Assembly (NCBI GenBank): GCA_964370855.1
Contig: CAYJMF010000179.1
Location: forward strand, 1 to 6,854
From: JAKLKS01 sp964370855
GTDB lineage: Bacteria; Planctomycetota; JAJSAM01; JAKLKS01
Reading direction: 5' to 3'
DNA: 6,854 bases
Part shown: positions 1 to 4,634 of the stretch, one piece after another
Numbering within the stretch: position 1 is the first letter of the stretch
How the letters are laid out: each line of letters opens with the position of its first letter
The notes under the pieces: model-generated
The model's database searches: none
What the model was told of the DNA's origin: nothing
What the model saw: the letters and a program-made list of their open reading frames with translations, nothing else
Program-made: the position numbers and the translations under genes

Positions 1-51
<51 letters not shown>

Positions 52-86
52 AACCCCCTCCCGGAGGAGGGACGTGGCTCCCCGGT

Positions 87-92
87 TACAAT
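87..92 (+). promoter_or_regulatory. Possible -10 box (TACAAT) for a leaderless hydrolase mRNA
   Basis: TACAAT differs from the sigma-70 -10 consensus at one position and sits in a short AT-richer patch within otherwise GC-rich sequence. It ends 8 bases before the ATG at 101, which would place transcription initiation at or within about two bases of that start codon. The position expected for a -35 box (64-69) reads GAGGAG and does not match. The call rests on one hexamer plus its position, so it is tentative. Confidence 0.35.
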
Positions 93-100
93 CAAGGATC

Positions 101-2266
101 ATGCCCCCGCGGCGCCTCCTCCCGCTCCTCCTCCTTCTCCTCCTCCCCGCCCTTCCTTCCGCGCCCCCGGCGGCGGCGGACATCCTCGTCGTGGGCGGAC
201 GGCCCATCCGGTGCACCTGGTGGGAGGAGGGGAACGAGGTCGTCGTCAATCCCTTCAACTCCTCCAACCGGGCCATGACGTGGGGCGTGGAGCGGTACCC
301 GAAGGCGAAGCTCAAGACCGACAGGGCGAAGTCCAGCGAGACCCCGGAGGAGGAGTACTGCCGGCGGGCCTTCGACATCCGGGCGGGGAGCGCGGAGGAC
401 CACGCGGCGCTGGCCCGGTGGTGCGCCGAGCACAAGCTGAAGGAGCTCGCGGCCCGTGAGTGGGAGCGGGTGCTCGAGGCGGAGCCGGCCAACGAGGCGG
501 CGCGGAAGGAACTCGGGCCGTCGGCCCTGAAGGAGGTCCTGCGCCGGAACGGGAAGGCGAACCCGGAGCTGGGCGACCTCCTGAACCAGTACGTGGCCGC
601 GGAGAACCCCGCCACCCGGGCGGTGCTCCTCGGCCGCATGAAGCGGGACCACGACCTCGGCCTCCCGGGCTTCTACCTCGAGCGCGCCTGGCGGAGCGGG
701 CGGCTCCCGAAGACGCGGACCGACGACGTGCCCCTCACCTTCCGCTCCGACCGGGTGAAGAGCGAGGAGGGGGTCAAGTACACGATGTTCGTCCCCTCCA
801 CCTACGACCCCCTGCGGCCGACGCCGCTCCTCCTCGGGCTCCACGGCGGCGGCGCGGGCGGGAAAAAGGGGGAGAAGGTGGTCGGGTCGGGCCCCTCGGC
901 CATGAACTTCTACACCGGCATCGCCGAGGAGCGGGGCTGGCTCGTCGTCTGCCCGACGGCCCTCGTCGGGACCTGGGCCGCCCCCGTCCACGAGCCCTTC
1001 TTCGAGGCGCTCCTGACGGAGATCCAGCTCCTCTACAACGTGGACCTCAACCGCGTCTACCTCACGGGCCACTCCATGGGGGGCTTCGGCTCCTGGCACT
1101 GGGGGCCGAAGTGGGCGGAGCGGTGGGCCGCCTTCGCCCCCATGGCGGGGGGCAACGGCCCCGACGCGGGGCGGCTCCGGGACACGCAGACCTTCGTCTA
1201 CGTCTTCCACGGCACCGACGACAACGTCGTCGGCGTGGACAGCGACCGAGCCGCGGCCAAGACCCTGCTCTCCAACGGGAACGACTTCGTCTACACCGAG
1301 CTCGGCGGGGTCGGCCACGGCTGCCCCGAGGAGGTGCTGCGCGAGATGGCGGCGCTCTTCGAGGTGAAGCGGCTCGCCGTCGGGCGGGGCCGAGCCTTCA
1401 AGCGCAGCGACGCCATCCGCTCCTCCTTCCTCGAGAAGCCGACGAAGGAGGAGAAGCACTACCTCGGCGACCCGGAGCCGCCGGACCCCGACGCCGCGGC
1501 GGAGAAGCCGGAGCAGAGGCGGAAGCGGCTGCTGGCGGACATCGACCTCGGGGGCGGCAAGGCCGAGGCCGCGGCGGCGGCCTACGCCTCCTGGCAGGAC
1601 GAGGATTCGGTGAAGCCCCTCGGCGCCCGGCTCGGGGCGGCGGGGAAGGCCGCCGACGACGTGCGGGCCGCGGCGGCGAAGGCCCTCGGGAACATCGGGA
1701 GCGCCGACGCCCTCCCCTTCCTCGAGAAGGGGCTCGCCGACGAGAACGACCCGGTCTTCCTCGCCTCCCTCGCGGCGGTCCGGGCGGTGGGGGACGCGAA
1801 GGCCGGGCCGGCCCTCCTCCGGGCCCTCGACTTCCAGGCGAAGGTGTTCGCGTCGAAGCTCTCGGGGCGCGCCATGGGGTTCCCGGACTACGAGCCGCGC
1901 TGCGCGGCCCTCGGGGCGGCGGCGAAGGCCGCGGCGGCCCTCGCGGAGCCGAAGGAGGCCGTCGCCCGCATCCGGGACCGCGTGGTGAAGCCGGTCTTCG
2001 ACGAGGAGGTCCGGGTGCCGCGCCTCGACCGCGCGGGCCACGTCCCCGAGCGGGTGAAGGCGGCCCTCGGCAGGGAGGTCGCCGCGGCGCTGGGGGCGGC
2101 GGGGGACCCCTCGGCGAAGGCGGTCCTCCTCCACCTCAAGGAGACGTGCGATCGCGACGGATCGGTGATCGCCGCCTGCGACGAGGCCCTGGCCCTCCTC
2201 GACGGGGGGGGCGGGGACGGGGGGGGCGGGGCCGGCGGCGGCTCCGGCGGCGGCCCCGGGGAGTGA
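101..2266 (+). CDS. Secreted alpha/beta-hydrolase (esterase / PHB-depolymerase-like) with HEAT-like C-terminal region
   Basis: Predicted exported serine hydrolase, 721 residues from ATG 101. A signal peptide covers residues 1-26: a basic start with RR at 4-5, a leucine-rich core, then an AAA-D cleavage site. Residues about 27-195 hold a small beta segment and TPR-like helices (LARWCAEHKLKELAAREWE). The alpha/beta-hydrolase domain spans about 205-430, with an HGGG oxyanion-type motif at 248-251, the nucleophile elbow GHSMGG with Ser325, the likely acid Asp374 in HGTDD, and His406 in GVGHG. This fits the LpqC/PHB-depolymerase or feruloyl/acetyl-xylan esterase-like group; the substrate is not evident. 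Alanine-rich helices from about 495 to 700 look like HEAT/PBS-lyase repeats (VRAAAAKALGNIGSADALPF), followed by a Gly-rich tail. An in-frame GTG at 74 has a good Shine-Dalgarno (GGAGG, 63-67). However, codons 74-100 include TTA, CAA, TCA and AGG, unlike the rest of the gene, so I prefer ATG 101. It overlaps the next gene by 4 bases. Confidence 0.85.
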   Translation: MPPRRLLPLLLLLLLPALPSAPPAAADILVVGGRPIRCTWWEEGNEVVVNPFNSSNRAMTWGVERYPKAKLKTDRAKSSETPEEEYCRRAFDIRAGSAEDHAALARWCAEHKLKELAAREWERVLEAEPANEAARKELGPSALKEVLRRNGKANPELGDLLNQYVAAENPATRAVLLGRMKRDHDLGLPGFYLERAWRSGRLPKTRTDDVPLTFRSDRVKSEEGVKYTMFVPSTYDPLRPTPLLLGLHGGGAGGKKGEKVVGSGPSAMNFYTGIAEERGWLVVCPTALVGTWAAPVHEPFFEALLTEIQLLYNVDLNRVYLTGHSMGGFGSWHWGPKWAERWAAFAPMAGGNGPDAGRLRDTQTFVYVFHGTDDNVVGVDSDRAAAKTLLSNGNDFVYTELGGVGHGCPEEVLREMAALFEVKRLAVGRGRAFKRSDAIRSSFLEKPTKEEKHYLGDPEPPDPDAAAEKPEQRRKRLLADIDLGGGKAEAAAAAYASWQDEDSVKPLGARLGAAGKAADDVRAAAAKALGNIGSADALPFLEKGLADENDPVFLASLAAVRAVGDAKAGPALLRALDFQAKVFASKLSGRAMGFPDYEPRCAALGAAAKAAAALAEPKEAVARIRDRVVKPVFDEEVRVPRLDRAGHVPERVKAALGREVAAALGAAGDPSAKAVLLHLKETCDRDGSVIAACDEALALLDGGGGDGGGGAGGGSGGGPGE
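2204..2231 (+). repeat. G-run cluster with G-quadruplex potential
   Basis: Four G runs of 8, 4, 8 and 4 bases are separated by only 1-2 bases. They encode the Gly-rich tail of the hydrolase and end about 30 bases before the glycosyltransferase start. The pattern satisfies the usual G4 motif on the coding strand, and thus in the mRNA. Whether it folds is not known from sequence. The long G runs are also places where length errors or slippage are likely. Confidence 0.5.
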
Positions 2267-3318
2267 CGCCGGCCCGCTCCCGCGTCCGCGTCCTCCTCCT
2301 CTCCCCCCTCCTCGGCGGCGGGGGCAACGCCACGAGCGCGCGGCGCCTCGCGCGCCACCTGGGGGCGGAGGGGGTGGCGGCCCGGCTCCTCGAGGTCTCC
2401 GCGCCGGACTTCCCGGGGAGGCTCGCGGCGGCGCTGCGCTCCTTCCGGCCCGACCTCGTCCACGCGCTCCACGCCCGCAAGGGGGGCGCCGCCTGGCTCG
2501 ACCACGCCCTGCCCGGCGACCCCCCGCTGGTCGTCTCCCTCACGGGGACGGAGATCCACCGCGACCTCGGGGATCCCTCCCTAGCGCCGCGGGTCCTCGG
2601 GGCGCTGCGGGAGGCGCGGCTCGTCCTCAGCAGCGGGGGGGCGCTCCTCGCCTCCGCCGTCGCCGTCGTCCCGTCGCTGTCGGGGCGGAGCGCCGTCGTG
2701 CCGAAGGGGGTGGACCTCCCGCCCCGGGACCCCGGTTTCGATCTCCGGCGCGCGGCGGGGCTCCCCCGGAACGCCTTCGTCTTCCTCCTCCCCGCCGGGC
2801 TCCGCGAGGTGAAGGACCCCCTTTTCGCGCTGGAGCCCCTCTCGCGCCGGCGGCGCGGCGACCCGCGGGTCGCCTTCGTCCACTGCGGGGAGTCGCTGGA
2901 CCCGTCCCTGGAGGAGGCGCTCCGGGCGCGGGCCGCCGCGGAGCCCTGGGTCCGCACCCTCGGCGCGGTTCCGTACCGCCGCATGGGGTCGGTCTACGCA
3001 GGGGCCTCCGTGGTCCTCAACACCTCCCGCAGCGAGGGGTACGCCAACGTGCTCCCCGAGGCCATGGCGGCGGGGAGGCCGCTGCTGGCGGCGGACATCC
3101 CGGCCAACGCGGAGACCGTCGTCCGCGGCCGCACGGGGCTCCTCTACCGGGCCGGGGACGCGGACTCCTTCCTGCGCGCGGCGGGACGGCTGCTCCGGAA
3201 CGGGGATCTCCGGCGGCGCCTCGGCGCGGCGGCGCGGAAGGAGGCGCGGGCCCGGTTCTCCCCGGAGGCCGAGGCGCGGGCCGTGGCGGAGGCGTACCGG
3301 AGGATGCTGGCGGTCTAG
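2263..3318 (+). CDS. GT-B glycosyltransferase (GT4 type), SenB/TIGR04348- or GLT1D1-like
   Basis: Predicted cytosolic glycosyltransferase, 351 residues. The GTG start overlaps the upstream TGA (GTGA at 2263-2266) and places the first beta strand (VRVLLLSP) near the N terminus. No well-spaced Shine-Dalgarno is seen, so translational coupling is likely. The C-terminal half carries the GT4 E-x7-E signature, EGYANVLPE, with Glu258 and Glu266, which in this family contact the nucleotide-sugar donor. Other motifs are GGNATSARRLARHL (20-33), HALHARKGG (67-75), LTGTEIHRDL (93-102), LREVKDP (180-186) and GESLDP (209-214). From memory these match the order of motifs in selenosugar synthases (SenB, TIGR04348: GN-TA-RWA, ALHARRS, LTGTDLYRD, LRD-KDP, SRMEGG). 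The central LREVKDP also resembles animal GLT1D1. Glycosyltransferase activity is well supported; the donor and acceptor are not. No senA-like or selD/senC-like gene is in the window, so I assign no symbol. There is no signal peptide or membrane segment. Two hairpins follow the TAG stop. Confidence 0.85.
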   Translation: MTPARSRVRVLLLSPLLGGGGNATSARRLARHLGAEGVAARLLEVSAPDFPGRLAAALRSFRPDLVHALHARKGGAAWLDHALPGDPPLVVSLTGTEIHRDLGDPSLAPRVLGALREARLVLSSGGALLASAVAVVPSLSGRSAVVPKGVDLPPRDPGFDLRRAAGLPRNAFVFLLPAGLREVKDPLFALEPLSRRRRGDPRVAFVHCGESLDPSLEEALRARAAAEPWVRTLGAVPYRRMGSVYAGASVVLNTSRSEGYANVLPEAMAAGRPLLAADIPANAETVVRGRTGLLYRAGDADSFLRAAGRLLRNGDLRRRLGAAARKEARARFSPEAEARAVAEAYRRMLAV

Positions 3319-3320
3319 AG

Positions 3321-3338
3321 GGGGGAGGGACCTCCCCC
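3321..3338 (+). terminator. GC-rich hairpin just after the glycosyltransferase stop
   Basis: GGGGGAG (3321-3327) pairs perfectly with CTCCCCC (3332-3338) around a GGAC loop, starting 3 bases after the TAG stop. There is no T-tract behind it, so it is not a textbook intrinsic terminator. In high-GC genomes such hairpins often terminate transcription or protect the 3' end. It lies in the convergent gap and could act on both strands. Confidence 0.45.
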
Positions 3339-3345
3339 GGAATCA

Positions 3346-3377
3346 GGCGGGGGAGGAACGGTCGTTCCCCCCCCGCC
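3346..3377. terminator. Long imperfect hairpin in the convergent gap, possible bidirectional terminator
   Basis: The arm at 3346-3360 (GGCGGGGGAGGAACG) pairs with 3363-3377 (CGTTCCCCCCCCGCC) with a single A/C mismatch. Leaving a four-base GGTC loop gives a stem of about 14 positions. It sits 27 bases past the glycosyltransferase stop and 27 bases past the stop of the - strand gene ending at 3405. The placement suits a shared terminator for two converging transcripts. Neither side shows a clear T-tract. Confidence 0.5.
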
Positions 3378-3404
3378 GCGCGTCGTCATCCGCCCGTCGT
3401 GAGG

Positions 3405-4439
3405 CTACCTGCGGCCGGGAGCGCCGTCCCTGCCGTAGGCATGGCCGGTCCCGTGGTTCGCGGCATCCGGGGCGCCACCGGCTCCGCCACCGGTGCCGTC
3501 GTCCCCTTCCTCCTCGTCCGCGGGATCGTCGGGGCAGCCTCCCAGGGCCTCGATGGCGTCCTCGAGGGCCGTGGCGAGGGCGGCGATCCGATCCTCGAGG
3601 TCCTGCTGCACCGTCGCGTCGGTCACCCAGTCCTTGGGCCCCGTCTCGCCGTCGGTCTTCGGGAGGATGTCGTGCTGCAGCTTCGCGAGCGCCGCGCAGA
3701 GGGAGTCGGCGTCCCCGGCGTCGATGCGCGCGCAGACGACCCGGAGCTTGTTGCCGAGGGCCCGCTGGCGGTTGCGGGCGCGGAAGGACGACGCGTCCGC
3801 GGCGGCGACGGCGGCGGCGAGGTCGGCGCACATCGCCGACAGGTCCGTGGTCCCCGGAGGCTCCGGCGGGCCGGCGATGACGGCCGTGACGCAGAAGTCG
3901 TCGATGAAGAAGCGGTCCCGGTTCCCCGTGCCGTCGTCGAAGACCCCCGGGGTGATCACGAACCGCTTCACCGGCGTCATGGACACGACACCGAAGAACC
4001 CCGGGGCGTTGGGGGCGGCCAGGGAGGCGATGAGGGTCGCGTCCTCGGCGTAGAGGTCCACCGTCGCCGGGGTCGCGTTGCTCAGGAACGTGAACTTGAA
4101 GGCCGCCACGGTCCCGGCGAAGGTGCCGTCCATGGTCCCGACCCCGTTGGGGGCCGTCACGGAGCCCGCGTCGGAGATGGCCTCGCTCGACCAGTTGACG
4201 AGGGTCGGATCCGCCGCCTCCGGGGAGCCGAAGGCCACGTCGGCGCTGAAGGAGCTCCCCGCGACGAAGGTCCCGGTGCTCCCGGTGAAGTCGAGGCAGT
4301 AGTCGCCCGTCCCCGCGGCGGCGTCGTAGTCCGCCGCGTTGCCGTAGGCGGTGGCGTCCTGCCCGAAGGCGGTGGACGCGGTGATGAGGAGGGGCGCCAG
4401 GAGTGCGCCCGCGAGCGTGCATCGGCGGAGTTTCGCCAT
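3405..4439 (-). CDS. Exported protein of unknown function: beta-sandwich-like domain plus helical domain
   Basis: I do not recognise a specific function. The product has 344 residues. The signal peptide spans residues 1-26 (MAKLRRC start, hydrophobic core, cleavage near TAFG-QD). Residues about 45-187 are rich in Thr, Ser, Gly and Phe and read as alternating beta strands (FKFTFLSN, ATVDLYAED, KRFVITPG) ending in RDRFFIDDFCVT. That ending resembles the last strand of lectin-like sandwich domains in bacterial surface proteins. Residues about 197-300 are helical with the segment NRQRALGNKL (223-232), then LAKLQHDILPKTDG (251-264) and DWVTD (270-274). This pattern recalls a helical module I have seen at the C terminus of many exported bacterial proteins, possibly FIMAH-like. 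The mature protein has six Cys (48, 183, 204, 236, 248, 302), so disulfides are possible. The tail from 303 is acidic, then Gly/Ala-rich, and ends without a sorting signal I recognise. The start at 4439 is preferred over in-frame 4613 because it begins the signal peptide and has AAAGGA 8 bases upstream. Confidence 0.8.
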   Translation of the reverse strand: MAKLRRCTLAGALLAPLLITASTAFGQDATAYGNAADYDAAAGTGDYCLDFTGSTGTFVAGSSFSADVAFGSPEAADPTLVNWSSEAISDAGSVTAPNGVGTMDGTFAGTVAAFKFTFLSNATPATVDLYAEDATLIASLAAPNAPGFFGVVSMTPVKRFVITPGVFDDGTGNRDRFFIDDFCVTAVIAGPPEPPGTTDLSAMCADLAAAVAAADASSFRARNRQRALGNKLRVVCARIDAGDADSLCAALAKLQHDILPKTDGETGPKDWVTDATVQQDLEDRIAALATALEDAIEALGGCPDDPADEEEGDDGTGGGAGGAPDAANHGTGHAYGRDGAPGRR

Positions 4440-4447
4440 GGGTACCG

Positions 4448-4453
4448 TCCTTT
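4448..4453 (-). promoter_or_regulatory. Shine-Dalgarno AAAGGA that fixes the start of the 3405-4439 gene
   Basis: On the - strand AAAGGA lies 8 bases before the ATG whose first base is 4439. It is the clearest ribosome binding site in the window. Its GGA is part of the 3' arm of the 10-bp inverted repeat in the leader, so pairing of that repeat would hide the site. Confidence 0.7.
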
Positions 4454-4463
4454 CCTGTTCCTT

Positions 4464-4485
4464 GGTTCCGGGCGGGCCCGGAACC
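4464..4485 (-). repeat. Perfect 10-bp inverted repeat in the leader
   Basis: GGTTCCGGGC (4464-4473) and GCCCGGAACC (4476-4485) are exact reverse complements separated by GG, giving a 9-bp stem with a four-base loop. The adjacent nine-base GAACCGGGC occurs twice (4481-4489 and 4494-4502), so part of the arm has a second copy that could offer an alternative pairing. It may instead be the terminator of the upstream helicase gene, about 150 bases past its stop, but there is no T-tract after it. Confidence 0.6.
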
Positions 4486-4513
4486 GGGCCTCTGAACCGG
4501 GCGCCGGGCGGGC

Positions 4514-4541
4514 GGCCGGGCGACTCCCCGGGGAGCCGGCC
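4514..4541 (-). repeat. Imperfect hairpin with a 12-base palindrome
   Basis: The palindrome CTCCCCGGGGAG (4524-4535) is flanked by GGCCGG (4514-4519) and CCGGCC (4536-4541), with four unpaired bases GCGA at 4520-4523. This folds as a bulged stem-loop inside the candidate leader. It could also be a DNA operator; all-G/C palindromes are common in this base composition, so weight on it alone is low. Confidence 0.4.
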
Positions 4542-4634
4542 CTCCATCACGTCCGCCGTCGGTGCCGTTGCAGGGGACGGTACCGCTCCGCCCGGGAGCA
4601 TGTCGGGGATCAAGGTCTACCCCGCCGCCCGCCT

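Larger units (their letters stand above)
4441..4584 (-). promoter_or_regulatory. Candidate structured 5' leader: outer helix enclosing two hairpins and overlapping the ribosome binding site
   Basis: The 195-base gap between the two - strand genes (4440-4634) contains nested inverted repeats. The outer arms are GGACGGTACC (4575-4584 on +) and its exact reverse complement GGTACCGTCC (4441-4450 on +). Between them lie a 10-bp perfect repeat at 4464-4485 and a longer imperfect one at 4514-4541. In the - strand RNA this gives a closing helix with two internal stem-loops, the shape of a three-way junction. The 3' arm of the closing helix runs through the GGA of the Shine-Dalgarno to within one base of the ATG. 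I recognise no known riboswitch class. GC-rich sequence produces such repeats by chance more often than balanced DNA. Confidence 0.4.

Noticed and set aside
74..100. GTG 74 as the hydrolase start
   Set aside because: It has a good Shine-Dalgarno, but the codons TTA, CAA, TCA and AGG are out of character for the gene and the signal peptide is complete from ATG 101. Kept as an alternative only.
92..2134. Long open frame on the - strand opposite the hydrolase gene
   Set aside because: Stop codons are rare in such GC-rich DNA. The translation is Arg/Gly/Pro/Leu-rich with no domain, while the + strand frame has a signal peptide and a full catalytic set.
460..2262. Upstream extension of the glycosyltransferase frame through the hydrolase gene
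   Set aside because: The extension is low-complexity Arg/Gly/Pro and recognisable glycosyltransferase sequence begins only at 2263. It is an open shadow frame, relevant only to the slippage idea.
1888..2984. Several shorter - strand frames across the hydrolase/glycosyltransferase junction
   Set aside because: They overlap each other and the real genes, and have Arg/Ser/Pro-rich composition with no motif, start-site signal or domain.
4440..4613. N-terminal extension of the exported-protein gene to an in-frame ATG at 4613
   Set aside because: It would put 58 Pro/Gly-rich residues before a clear signal peptide, and the ATG at 4439 has AAAGGA at ideal spacing.
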